From IMG/VR virus record IMGVR_UViG_3300037175_000240, positions 1 through 27,693 of that record: a stretch of DNA of 27,693 nt; one strand, written 5' to 3'. This DNA comes from a virus. Shown in pieces: positions 14,045 through 21,825 of the stretch. The position numbers and the translations under genes were made by a program. The stretch's first letter is position 1; every line of letters starts with the position of its first letter. The notes below the pieces were generated by a model that saw only the letters and a program-made list of their open reading frames with translations, did no database searches and was not told the DNA's origin.

Positions 14045-14425
14045 GTGAGCCTCGGGCCGCTCCAGCGGCACGGCCTGATCTATCCCTTCATCAGGTTTGA
14101 GCCGCCCAGCATCGCCAACGGCCAGGGAGTGCGCCGGGTTCAAATCCCCAACGATCCGGCCACAGGGAAACCATGGTCCATGCTGGCCAGCATCCAGCCG
14201 CTCGGGGCCTTTGCCACGCTCATGCTGCCGGACGCGCTGCGCAACCGGGCCACCGTGCGGGTCTACACGCAGACGCTGCTGCAGCTGGATGACGAAACAA
14301 AAAAGCTATACGGTGACCGCTTCACCTGGAACAGCTACATTTATGAGATCACCGCAAGGGACGATTGGAGCGCCAGCGACATGGATTACTACAAGTTCCT
14401 GGCCTCCAAAATTCCGAACCAGTAG
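14045..14425 (+). CDS. Neck / head-closure protein
   Basis: The product is 126 residues from a GTG immediately after the preceding TAG (14042-14044). The compact beta-rich sequence contains YPFIRFEPPSIANGQGVRRV, SMLASIQPLGAFATLMLPDA, a region with VRVYTQT, and RFTWNSYIYEITARDDW followed by YYKFLASKI. This matches the small proteins found before the neck terminator in AP22/Pam3-like myoviruses, where 'G..y.V....w....y.....' resembles head-tail stopper folds. The family assignment is by layout and sequence feel rather than a named motif. The stop codon lies in the next gene's TAGGAG. Confidence 0.55.
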   Translation: MSLGPLQRHGLIYPFIRFEPPSIANGQGVRRVQIPNDPATGKPWSMLASIQPLGAFATLMLPDALRNRATVRVYTQTLLQLDDETKKLYGDRFTWNSYIYEITARDDWSASDMDYYKFLASKIPNQ

Positions 14426-14434
14426 GAGCAAGCG

Positions 14435-15481
14435 GTGCAGCTCACGGCCACCACGACAGGCAGCGGCAGCATCCGGCTCACGTGGGACCCCACGCAGATG
14501 CCCAGCTCCAGGTTCACCGTCTACCGCGGGCCTGACAGCACCTTTGCCCACGCAGCCGCCATCGGCAGCGGGGCCCTGCCAGTGGGCACGCCGTGGTTCA
14601 ACGACTACACGGCCAGCCAGAGCACCACGTATTTTTACTGGCTGCAGGATCAGAACGCGGTGCAGGCGGGCCCGGCCAGCGCCACCACGGCGGCGCGCTG
14701 GACAAACCAGGAGGCGCTGGACGAGCCGCAGATGAATGCCCTGGCGGCCTGGGCGGCAAGCGTGTGGAGCTGGCTTTACCCGGTGCTCTGGCGCTACCAG
14801 CCAGTCCCGGCCCTGCGGCCGCCGCGCATCACCCTCAACCCCATTGTGGTGAACGACCCGGGGGAGGATGACGGGCTAGACAACTACGGCGAGGCTTTGG
14901 TGGGCGCCAGGGTTGCCACCATCAGCGTGCAGGTGGTGACGGACCCTGCCCCGGCAGACAGGGGCCAGGTGAGCGCTGCCAGCCTAGGAGCAGGCACCTA
15001 CACCCTGACGCTTAACAGCCAGCCCCTTGCCGCAGTGTTCGGAAGCGCACCAGCCAATGGTACGGCCGTCACCACGGCGCTGCAGGCCCTGGTGGATGCA
15101 GCAGGCGGGTTTTCCACCGGCCTCTACGGCTCGGACCCGAACAATCAGGCGCTGCTGGTGGAGAACGCGGACCCGACCATGAACCTGGCCCTGGGCGTGA
15201 GCGGGAACCTGGTGGGCACCGTGAGCACCGCACCCAAAGCCATGACGATTGCACAGCGGTTGCACGCCAGCCTGGGGGACAACGCGCAGCGGGATGCCCT
15301 TTTTGCCGCGGGCATCGGGGTGGGGAAGCGCAACGCGGTGCAGGATGTTTCGGCCATGCTCGAAACGCAGGCCCAACTCATCGCGCAGTTCGATTTCTTC
15401 GTCAACCTGGCCGAGGTTTACCCGGTGAGCGACCCGCTCATTGACACGGTGCAGACGCCAACGGGCACTTTCAACAGCTGA
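14435..15481 (+). CDS. Neck terminator-like (gp12) protein with FN3-type N-terminus
   Basis: The product is 348 residues from GTG 14435, preceded by TAGGAG. Residues 1-85 resemble a fibronectin type III domain (SGSIRLTWDPTQMPSSRFTV, YRG..., TTYFYWLQDQNAVQAGPAS). Residues ~96-170 and ~264-348 resemble the phage neck terminator gp12-like domain (WLYPVLWRYQPVPALRPPRI and a terminal AQFDFFVNLAEVYP region), which joins neck and tail. Residues ~178-260 (SLGAGTYTLTLNSQPLAAVF and so on) are an inserted beta-module similar in outline to one in the sheath protein. The N-terminal FN3 and the insertion make the protein longer than a simple neck terminator. The 3' end is followed by TGAGGAG, the sheath ribosome binding site. 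Confidence 0.62.
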   Translation: MQLTATTTGSGSIRLTWDPTQMPSSRFTVYRGPDSTFAHAAAIGSGALPVGTPWFNDYTASQSTTYFYWLQDQNAVQAGPASATTAARWTNQEALDEPQMNALAAWAASVWSWLYPVLWRYQPVPALRPPRITLNPIVVNDPGEDDGLDNYGEALVGARVATISVQVVTDPAPADRGQVSAASLGAGTYTLTLNSQPLAAVFGSAPANGTAVTTALQALVDAAGGFSTGLYGSDPNNQALLVENADPTMNLALGVSGNLVGTVSTAPKAMTIAQRLHASLGDNAQRDALFAAGIGVGKRNAVQDVSAMLETQAQLIAQFDFFVNLAEVYPVSDPLIDTVQTPTGTFNS

Positions 15482-15491
15482 GGAGCACGCC

Positions 15492-16859
15492 ATGGGAACC
15501 ACTCTCCCCTCCATCTTCAACATCACCATCAGCCTGGGCACCGTGAGCGCCAGCACCAAGGGCTTCGGCCGCGGGCTGATCCTGGGCAGCTCCAACAAGT
15601 TCGGCGGGGGCACGCTCTGGCAGATTTACACCAGCGCGGCCGCCATGCTGGTGAGCGGCGGTGGTGTGTTCGCCAACACCGACCCGGAGTACCTGGCGGC
15701 CGTGGCGTATTTCAGCCAGAACCCGGCCCCCTTGGACGTGATGGTGGGCTACGCCACCGCGGATGTGGCCCAGGTGGAAACCATCACCCCCACGGCCGTG
15801 GACCTGGCCACCTACGCCGTGACCATCAACGGCGTGGTCAGCAGCTTCACCGCTGGAGCGGGCACCACGGCCGCCCTGATCGTCACGGGCCTCAAGGCCG
15901 CCATCGCTGCGCAGAGCCCCGGCCTGCCCGTGGTCACCAGCGGCAGCACCACCCTCATCCTCACCGCGGCCGCCGCTGGCGAGGCCTTCACCTGCGCGGT
16001 TGGAGCCAACCTGGTCAAGGTGGACACCACGCCGGACGCCGGGCCGGACACCGCCCTCAGCGCCATTGTGGCGGCTGGCGGCACCAACTGGTACTGCCTG
16101 GTGCTCACCAGCCGGGTGGACCAGGACATCCTGGACGCGGCCGCTTGGATCGAGGCCAACGGCAACAGCGGCCTCTACATCTTCATCGCCTGCAACAGCG
16201 AGGCCGCGGTGCTCACCAATGTGAGCACCGACATCGCCAGCCTGCTCCAGGCCAAGGCTTACGTGCGCACCATGTACCTGTGGAGCGATGGCCAAGCGGG
16301 CTATCCTGATGCCGCCCTGGCCGCCATCATGCTGGCCGCCACCCCGGGCAGCGCCACGGCCGCCTGGAAAACCTTGGCGGGCATCACGCCCACCGCCTTG
16401 TCTGTGCTCACGGGCACGGCCGTGGCCCAGCTCACGGCCAAGAACGCCAACTACTACTGCACCATCGCCGGGGTCAAAGTGACCCAGCCGGGCAGCCAGG
16501 TGGGTGGCCAGTGGCTGGATGTGGTGATCGGGCGCGACTGGATCGTGGCCAACGCCCAAACCGCCGCGTTCAACACCCTCATCCAACTGCCCAAAGTGCC
16601 CTACACCGACCCGGGCATTGGGCTGTTCGCCAACGCGGTGCGCGGTGTGCTCAAGCAGGCCGTGCAAATGGGCATCCTGGCCACGGGCACGGCCAGCAAC
16701 GGCCTGCAGTTCCCCCAGGGCTACACCGTGACCCCGCCGCTGGCCTCCAGCATCAGCGGCAGCCAGAAACAGACCCGCATCCTGCCGCCCATTCCCTTTG
16801 CCGGGCTGCTGGCCGGGGCCGTCAACGGGGGCCCCTTTACTGGAGTCCTCACCAACTAG
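15492..16859 (+). CDS. Contractile tail sheath protein, DUF3383
   Basis: The product is 455 residues from ATG 15492, with GAGGAG upstream; in-frame codons from 15441 belong to the preceding gene's shadow. The sheath surrounds the tube and contracts to drive it through the envelope. The sequence matches DUF3383: ISLGTVSASTKGFGRGLILG, VAYFSQNPAP, GTNWYCLVLTSRVDQDILDA, AAWIEANGNSGLYIFIACNS, NAVRGVLKQAVQMGILATGT and the C-terminal RILPPIPFAGLLAGAVNG. Residues ~103-175 (YAVTINGVVSSFTAGAGTTA and so on) are an inserted beta-domain, probably on the sheath surface. This gene establishes the myovirus morphology. Confidence 0.9.
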   Translation: MGTTLPSIFNITISLGTVSASTKGFGRGLILGSSNKFGGGTLWQIYTSAAAMLVSGGGVFANTDPEYLAAVAYFSQNPAPLDVMVGYATADVAQVETITPTAVDLATYAVTINGVVSSFTAGAGTTAALIVTGLKAAIAAQSPGLPVVTSGSTTLILTAAAAGEAFTCAVGANLVKVDTTPDAGPDTALSAIVAAGGTNWYCLVLTSRVDQDILDAAAWIEANGNSGLYIFIACNSEAAVLTNVSTDIASLLQAKAYVRTMYLWSDGQAGYPDAALAAIMLAATPGSATAAWKTLAGITPTALSVLTGTAVAQLTAKNANYYCTIAGVKVTQPGSQVGGQWLDVVIGRDWIVANAQTAAFNTLIQLPKVPYTDPGIGLFANAVRGVLKQAVQMGILATGTASNGLQFPQGYTVTPPLASSISGSQKQTRILPPIPFAGLLAGAVNGGPFTGVLTN

Positions 16860-16868
16860 GAGTAAGCC

Positions 16869-17318
16869 ATGCCGCAGCAACCCTTTCACAGCTACGACCC
16901 CAAGAAGGTGCTCCTGAGCTGGGGCCCGCTCACGGATGTGATCACGGGCTTTGCCGAGGGCACCTTCATCAAGGTGGGACGCAAAGAAGACGGCTGGAAG
17001 TCCAAGGGCGGCGCCGATGGCGAAACCACCCGCATCCAGAACCGCAACCGCCAGGGCCGCATCACCATCGTGCTCAAGCAGGGCAGCCGGGCCAACGCCA
17101 TCCTCAGCGCCATTGCCCAGGCCGATGAGAACAGCGGCGCTGGCGTGGGCCCCATCACCATCATGGACATGAGCGGCGCCACCCCGCAAACCGCGGCCGC
17201 GGCCGTGAACGCCTGGATCGTGAAAATCCCCGAGGCTGGCTTTGCCGGGCAGGACGAGGAGACGCGCACCTGGGAGTTCGACACCGACACTCTGGAAATC
17301 TTCATCGGGGGCAACTAG
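16869..17318 (+). CDS. Tail tube protein, DUF3277
   Basis: The product is 149 residues from ATG 16869, with TAGGAG formed by the sheath stop. DUF3277 (KPP10-type) proteins form the inner tube hexamers. Family-like features: an N-terminal HSYDPKKVLLSWGPL, 'ITGFAEGTFIKVGRKEDGWK', a central RQGRITIVLKQGSRANAILS, and the C-terminal RTWEFDTDTLEIFIGG. Its stop TAG overlaps the GTG start of the next gene by one base. Together with the sheath it defines a contractile tail. Confidence 0.88.
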   Translation: MPQQPFHSYDPKKVLLSWGPLTDVITGFAEGTFIKVGRKEDGWKSKGGADGETTRIQNRNRQGRITIVLKQGSRANAILSAIAQADENSGAGVGPITIMDMSGATPQTAAAAVNAWIVKIPEAGFAGQDEETRTWEFDTDTLEIFIGGN

Positions 17319-17782
17319 TGGCACGCGAGCTGCAGACCCATACCATCGCCGGGGAAGCCTACACCTTTGGCTTTCTGCCCACCTCGGTGGCCACCGAAAC
17401 CTTCACCGAGCTGGCCCAGCTCGGCGTCCCCACCATCATGGGAGCCATGCAGAACCTGCGCGGCAAAGAGGATATGCAGGTGGAGGAAGCGGTCAAGGGC
17501 ATGGACTTTGTGGCCCTGGGCCAGGCCCTGGGCCAGGCCCTGCAGCCCAAGGTGGTTAGCCGCCTGATGAAAGTGCTGTGCTCGGTGGCTATGGCCCCGG
17601 GCAGCGCGCAGCGCTTGGAGAACGAGTTCTACGAGGACCACTTTGCCGGACGGCCAAGCCTGGCGCTGCAGGTGGCCGCCCGGGCCGCGGAGGTCAACGG
17701 GGCACGCGATTTTTTCGCCAGCGCCGTAAGCCTCGGTGGGATCGTGAAAAAGGCGGCTTTGACCCAGGCCCCACGAGCGTAA
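17318..17782 (+). CDS. Tail assembly chaperone, short (G-like) product
   Basis: The product is 154 residues from GTG 17318, overlapping the tube stop by one base. Its position between tube and tape measure, its size and its mostly helical sequence (ATETFTELAQLGVPTIMGAM, GKEDMQVEEAVKGMDFVALG, KVVSRLMKVLCSVAM, FYEDHFAGRPSLALQVAARA) are those of the first tail assembly chaperone (lambda G / DUF6848-type role), which binds the tape measure while the tube polymerises. A second frame (-1) overlaps its 3' end and continues beyond its stop, indicating a frameshifted longer product. Confidence 0.75.
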   Translation: MARELQTHTIAGEAYTFGFLPTSVATETFTELAQLGVPTIMGAMQNLRGKEDMQVEEAVKGMDFVALGQALGQALQPKVVSRLMKVLCSVAMAPGSAQRLENEFYEDHFAGRPSLALQVAARAAEVNGARDFFASAVSLGGIVKKAALTQAPRA

Positions 17783-17943
17783 ATTTCTTCATGTGGCGCC
17801 CCGTCATCCACGGGCTGGCCACCTACGCAGAGGTGGATGGGCAGTGGACCATCCCAATTTTGCTTGAGGCCCACGAGCTGATGGATATTCAGCTGGAGCG
17901 GGACCAGTACTACAGGAAACATCCAGCGCCCGGAGGAGGGTGA
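17318..17943 (+). CDS. Tail assembly chaperone, predicted -1 frameshift (GT-like) product
   Basis: If ribosomes slip -1 near the end of the short ORF, translation continues in the frame open to 17943, giving a 208-residue fusion. The extension reads SVNFFMWRPVIHGLATYAEV then DGQWTIPILLEAHELMDIQL and ends with a Gly-rich tail; it is a sensible domain with no Shine-Dalgarno before its only ATG (17791), so separate initiation is unlikely. Lambda GT and many myovirus chaperones use this arrangement to make a tape-measure-binding long form at a fixed low ratio. Candidate slip sites are TTTTTTC at 17710-17716 and GAAAAAG at 17746-17752. Confidence 0.65.
17710..17716 (+). promoter_or_regulatory. Candidate -1 slippery heptamer TTTTTTC
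   Basis: In the short chaperone frame this reads (ga)T TTT TTC, a canonical X XXY YYZ heptamer, and both tRNAs can re-pair after a -1 step. A second candidate, G AAA AAG at 17746-17752, is closer to the stop and in the right phase, but its first base does not allow full re-pairing of the P-site tRNA. Sequence alone does not tell which one is used. Confidence 0.5.
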
Positions 17944-17947
17944 GCAA

Positions 17948-19246
17948 ATGACCGTCCGCGAGCTTATCACCACCTGGGGTTTCGACATCGACACCAAGCC
18001 TCTGGCCGAGCTGGAGGAGCGGGTGCGCGGGGTGCGTGAGACGGTGATGCACCTGGGCGAATTGATTTTGGGCGAAGGCGCGAGCCTGTTTGGTTTGGCA
18101 GAGTCCACGGCTGAGGCCGGGGTTGGTTTCAAACGCACGGCAGAGGAAGTCGGCACCACCACCAAGCGCCTGCAAGAACTGAACTACGTGGCCAAGCAAT
18201 GGGATGTGAAGGATGGCGTGATCGAGTCCGGTATGCGCCACCTTGCCCGCGTCACCATGCAAGCGGCCCAGGGCTCCACCGAGGCCATCCGCTCGCTGAG
18301 CATGGCGGGCGTGAAGGACTTCCGGGACGGCCAGGGGCATATGCTGCGCACCGACCAGCTGCTGAGCCAGGTAGCCAGCAAATTCAAGACCATGCGCACG
18401 GATGCCGAAAAGTCCGGCCTGGCCATGGAGGTGTTCGGCCGGAGCGGCACGCAGATGATGCCGATTTTGAATCGTTGGGGCAAAGAGTTTGAGGCCACGG
18501 CCAAAGAGGGCCGGGACCTGGGCTACGTGATGGGGGACGAGGCCATTGAGGCCAGCGAGCGCTTCAAGGCCAGCACCAACGAGGTGCGGGCCATGCTTAC
18601 GGGCCTGCGCAACCAGCTGGGCGTGGCCCTCATGCCTGCCATCGAGGGCATGGTAAAAGAGGTCATCGCTTGGTACAACGCCAACCGCAAGGTCATCAGC
18701 GGGCAGATTGTGGAGTTCGCGCAAAAGCTGGGCGAGGTGGTGCACGGCGCCTTTGAGATGGTGGTCATGCTATCAAATGGAACGATGTGGCTTGCTGACC
18801 ATCTTGGCGGCCTTGGCAACGTGCTCAAAATCGTAACCGCTGGGTTCATCGCCTGGACAGCGCTCAACATCGTTGTGCTGCTAGGCAGCGCCACCGAGGC
18901 GGTCATCACCCTCTCCACCGCCATGGGCACGCTTGCCTCCATGGAGGCCCTGGCCACGGGTGGCCTCAGCGCCGTGCTGGGGATAGCCGCGGCCCTGGGC
19001 GTGGGAGCTTACGCCTACCACGTAATGCACGGGGGCGTGGTGGACAACAGCCGCGCACGCCGCACCATGGCCCCTGGAGCCGCTGGCCACCACACCACCA
19101 TCCACCAAAGCCACACCTGGCACGTGCAGCTGCCCCCGGGCACCACCGCACAACAGGCTGCCGAGCTGGGCAAGGCCATGGACCAGCACGTGGACGCCCG
19201 CCTGCGCACCTTTGCCTTTGCTGCCTCAAGCCCTCAGAGCCACTGA
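17948..19246 (+). CDS. Tape measure protein
   Basis: The product is 432 residues from ATG 17948, with GGAGG 11 nt upstream. The tape measure sets tail length and is ejected with the DNA. Residues ~15-250 are long amphipathic helices (LAELEERVRGVRETVMHLGE, ARVTMQAAQGSTEAIRSLSM, ASERFKASTNEVRAMLTGLR). Residues ~285-360 hold two or three hydrophobic stretches (VLKIVTAGFIAWTALNIVVL, SAVLGIAAALGVGAYAY) that could insert in the host membrane. The C-terminus is His-rich and helical (HHTTIHQSHTWHVQL). It is short for a myovirus tape measure. By the usual ~0.15 nm per residue it predicts a tail of roughly 65 nm. The stop overlaps the next ATG (TGATG). Confidence 0.85.
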   Translation: MTVRELITTWGFDIDTKPLAELEERVRGVRETVMHLGELILGEGASLFGLAESTAEAGVGFKRTAEEVGTTTKRLQELNYVAKQWDVKDGVIESGMRHLARVTMQAAQGSTEAIRSLSMAGVKDFRDGQGHMLRTDQLLSQVASKFKTMRTDAEKSGLAMEVFGRSGTQMMPILNRWGKEFEATAKEGRDLGYVMGDEAIEASERFKASTNEVRAMLTGLRNQLGVALMPAIEGMVKEVIAWYNANRKVISGQIVEFAQKLGEVVHGAFEMVVMLSNGTMWLADHLGGLGNVLKIVTAGFIAWTALNIVVLLGSATEAVITLSTAMGTLASMEALATGGLSAVLGIAAALGVGAYAYHVMHGGVVDNSRARRTMAPGAAGHHTTIHQSHTWHVQLPPGTTAQQAAELGKAMDQHVDARLRTFAFAASSPQSH

Positions 19247-19962
19247 TGAGCGTCTACACCATCTTCCCCAAGCGTGGCATCGTGGACCCCTCGGACTCGC
19301 TGATTTCACTGGGCGGGGCCAGCGGGCCTGTGCAGGACACCGTTTACCTGCCGTTTGATGTGACGAGCCTGGAGGCGCCGGAGTACTCGGCCACGCCCAC
19401 GCAGAGCCTGGTGGAGAGCAGCAAAACCATCTCCGACCACATTGTGGTGAAGCCGCTGCGCCTGAAACTGGAGGGCGTCATCAGCGACACCCCGCTCTCG
19501 GGCACGCCCTTTGGCTCGCTGGTGAACGGGGCCGTGAGCGCTTTTAGCGGCTCCTCGCCCTCAAAAAAAGCCTTCGATTACATCGAAAACCTTTTCAAAA
19601 CGGCCGCCATCTTTGACTTTGTGGGCGGCTTCAAGATTTATCAAAATATGTGCATCACCGAGTTCAGGCCCACGCGCACCGCCGAAACAGGCTCGGCCCT
19701 GGAGTTTGTGATGGAGCTGCAGCAGCTCAACCTGGTGAACTCGCTGGTGCTGGTGAAGCCGGGCTTCCCTGGCGCTGGCGCAAAGGGCAGCCACGGCGGG
19801 CAGCCCATGGCCTCGGCCAACCAGCAGGACGTGGCCACCGCAGGCAGCGCGGCCAGCCAGCCCGCCAACTACTACCTGGACCAGTACCCAACCAGCGCGC
19901 AGGCCAACAGCGGCGGCTTTGGAAACGGTATGGCCGCGGTTTACGCTTGGCTTTACAAATGA
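19246..19962 (+). CDS. Dit-like baseplate protein
   Basis: The product is 238 residues; ATG 19246 overlaps the tape measure stop as TGATG. The first ~160 residues are beta-rich (VQDTVYLPFDVTSLEAPEYS, KTISDHIVVKPLRLKLEGVI, FDFVGGFKIYQNMCITEFRP, SALEFVMELQQLNLVNSLVL), resembling Dit-like N-terminal domains at the tube/baseplate junction: 'd.i...p..l.l.G.ls', 'y..m.i......r....g..l.f.l...q'. The C-terminal ~60 residues are Gly/Ser/Gln-rich, probably a flexible tail ending NGMAAVYAWLYK. The following gene starts with an ATGA overlap. Confidence 0.7.
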   Translation: MSVYTIFPKRGIVDPSDSLISLGGASGPVQDTVYLPFDVTSLEAPEYSATPTQSLVESSKTISDHIVVKPLRLKLEGVISDTPLSGTPFGSLVNGAVSAFSGSSPSKKAFDYIENLFKTAAIFDFVGGFKIYQNMCITEFRPTRTAETGSALEFVMELQQLNLVNSLVLVKPGFPGAGAKGSHGGQPMASANQQDVATAGSAASQPANYYLDQYPTSAQANSGGFGNGMAAVYAWLYK

Positions 19963-20279
19963 GCGCCGTCACCGACTACTACTTTACGCAGCGCACCGTC
20001 ATCGGCGCAGCCGCCTACATCCTGACGGTGCGTTACAACGCCCGCATGGACCGCTACATCATGGACATCGCGGACGCCAGCAACACGCCCATCATCCAGG
20101 GCCTTCCCATCCTCTCCAACACCAACATCTATGGGCTGTACGTCAACAAGCTGCCTGTGTCGCTGCCCAACGGCTCGCTGCTGGTGGTGGACATGAGCGG
20201 CCTGGGTGCGGACCCGCAGCTGGGCACGCTGGGCGGCACCGTAGTGGTGGGCGCCAGCAGCGTGGCGGTGACGCGATGA
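19959..20279 (+). CDS. Baseplate plug-type protein (Pam3 gp18-like)
   Basis: The product is 106 residues; ATG 19959 forms an ATGA overlap with the previous stop. The whole sequence is a small beta-barrel type: DYYFTQRTVIGAAAYILTVR, YNARMDRYIMDIADASNTPI, IIQGLPILSNTNIYGLYVNK, GSLLVVDMSGLGADPQ and a final GTVVVGASSVAVTR. This fits the 'phage baseplate plug' family found between Dit-like and hub genes in Pam3-like myoviruses, where it fills the tube end above the spike. The assignment rests on the strand pattern and the synteny. Confidence 0.68.
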   Translation: MSAVTDYYFTQRTVIGAAAYILTVRYNARMDRYIMDIADASNTPIIQGLPILSNTNIYGLYVNKLPVSLPNGSLLVVDMSGLGADPQLGTLGGTVVVGASSVAVTR

Positions 20280-21172
20280 TGGACTTTAACCGCACGGCCT
20301 CGCTGGTGATAGGAACCGAGGTGTTGAACCTGCGGGTGATCTTTGATATTGAAAAGGAAATGACGGCCAACGGGGCAAGCAAATGCGAGATAAAAATTTA
20401 CAACCTGAGCCCTGAGCACCTGGCGCAGATCGAGGTGGGCACACAAAAGCAGCAGCTGACCCTCTCCGCTGGTTATAACGGCGCGAACAAGATGCTTTAC
20501 TCTGGACCGATTTTTTACGCCCACACCGACCAGGTTGGGCCGGACAAAATCACAACCTGCCAGATGCTTCCCGGGGCCATCGCGTTGAGCGCGGTGTTTG
20601 TGAAAATCTCCGGCGCCAGCTCTGCGTGGGAGGTCTATCAAGCGGTGCTCAACGCCTTTTTGACTTTTGGAGTTTCAAAGGGCCACCTCTCCACCACCGT
20701 CTCACCTGGTGCTGCGCCGGGCACAAAGCCCGTGCGCACCATCCTGCAGGGCCTCAAATACAGAGCCAAATACTCGAACATGGACACCGCGGCCGGGTTT
20801 ATGAACGAGATTACGCGCTGGGCCAAGCTGCGCTGGAACATCGAAAACAACCAGCTCAATGTTTTTGCGGATGGAGAGTACCAGGATGCCGAAATCATCC
20901 AACTAGATGAGAGCAGCGGGATGCTGGGCATACCCAGCAAAACGCAAGAAGGCAACTACAAAGTGAAGGCTCTGCTGGACGGAGATTTGAACCCGGGCAG
21001 GCGCATCCGCGTGGTGAGCAAAACCTTCCCGGTCAACGGCGACCTGCGCATCATCAAAACCACCTACGCTGGCGACACGCACCCGCTGGACCCCGGGGCT
21101 GACTGGTACGCAGAGGTGGAGGGCTCCAACATCGGCACGGCTCCAGGCTTCTCCATTGGGCAGGCAGCATGA
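20276..21172 (+). CDS. Baseplate hub protein (gpD/gp27-like)
   Basis: The product is 298 residues; ATG 20276 gives an ATGA overlap (a second ATG follows at 20279). Features of a hub protein: an N-terminal beta-domain (RTASLVIGTEVLNLRVIFDI, ASKCEIKIYNLSPEHLAQI), a middle domain with QQLTLSAGYNGANKMLYSGP and IFYAHTDQVGPDKITTCQML, helical SAWEVYQAVLNAFLTFGVSK, and a late NVFADGEYQDAEIIQLDESS segment before LGIPSKTQEGNYKVKALLDG, then a section starting LNPGRRIRVVSKTFPVNGDL. This 'G.l.g.P....g....v.slL.p.l..G..i.l.s' pattern is common in phage hubs. It holds the spike at the tube end. Confidence 0.75.
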   Translation: MMDFNRTASLVIGTEVLNLRVIFDIEKEMTANGASKCEIKIYNLSPEHLAQIEVGTQKQQLTLSAGYNGANKMLYSGPIFYAHTDQVGPDKITTCQMLPGAIALSAVFVKISGASSAWEVYQAVLNAFLTFGVSKGHLSTTVSPGAAPGTKPVRTILQGLKYRAKYSNMDTAAGFMNEITRWAKLRWNIENNQLNVFADGEYQDAEIIQLDESSGMLGIPSKTQEGNYKVKALLDGDLNPGRRIRVVSKTFPVNGDLRIIKTTYAGDTHPLDPGADWYAEVEGSNIGTAPGFSIGQAA

Positions 21173-21825
21173 GCACACCCAATTCAAATACGCCAGGCCT
21201 ATATGAAGGCACGGGCCTGGCCTTGGACCAGGGCCTAGCCAATGTGCACACCTGCACCCCGGCCTACGTGGTGAGCTATGACGAGAGCACGCAGACGGCC
21301 ACGGTGCAGCCCACCCTACAGCGGGTCTATGTCGGACAGGCCCCCGTGGACCTGCCGCAAATCCTACAGGTGCCCGTGGTGTTCCCCAGGGTGGCCAACG
21401 CCTGGCTGCGGCTGCCAATCGCCAAGGGCGACCTGGTGGAGCTGCGGTTCTCAGAGCGAAGCCTGGACGCCTGGAGCCAATCGGACGGCGCCACCCCACT
21501 GGACCCAGGGATACCGCACCGCTTTCACCTCTCGGATGCCATCGCCACGCCGGGCCTCTACCCGCAAGGGCAAGCCATCCAAGCCCTGGGTGCACAGACC
21601 AGCGTGGAGTTGAGCAACGCTGGGGCCTGGCTGGAGATCACCAGCGCGGGCAAGTTCAAGTTGGCCAACGGCACAGCCGAACTTTTCCAGACCCTGCAGA
21701 GCCTGGTGAACCACTTAATCGGCCTCACCAGCATTAACTGCGTGGTGGGCGCTCCGGTGACGCTCAACCCGGCCACCATCGCCCAGCTGCAGGACGACCT
21801 GACCAACCTTGAGGCGCTGTCGTGA
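21169..21825 (+). CDS. Baseplate spike protein, Gp138-type OB fold
   Basis: The product is 218 residues; ATG 21169 is an ATGA overlap. Residues ~20-150 look like the Gp138 N-terminal OB-fold domain of membrane-piercing spikes: VHTCTPAYVVSYDESTQTAT, VQPTLQR, PQILQVPVVFPRVANAWLRL, KGDLVELRFSERSLDAWS and DPGIPHRFHLSDAIATPGLY. The C-terminal part (VELSNAGAWLEITSAGKFKL, ANGTAELFQTLQSLVNHLIG) fits the short beta-helical tip and trailing helix typical of Mu gp45/phi92 gp138 relatives. No lysozyme domain is visible, so this is a simple piercing spike. Confidence 0.78.
   Translation: MSTPNSNTPGLYEGTGLALDQGLANVHTCTPAYVVSYDESTQTATVQPTLQRVYVGQAPVDLPQILQVPVVFPRVANAWLRLPIAKGDLVELRFSERSLDAWSQSDGATPLDPGIPHRFHLSDAIATPGLYPQGQAIQALGAQTSVELSNAGAWLEITSAGKFKLANGTAELFQTLQSLVNHLIGLTSINCVVGAPVTLNPATIAQLQDDLTNLEALS

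Noticed and set aside
15471-17324. 617-codon open frame on the - strand opposite sheath and tube genes
   Set aside because: It is a shadow of GC-rich coding DNA. Its translation is Gly/His/Val-rich without domains, while the + strand genes are clear DUF3383 and DUF3277 proteins.
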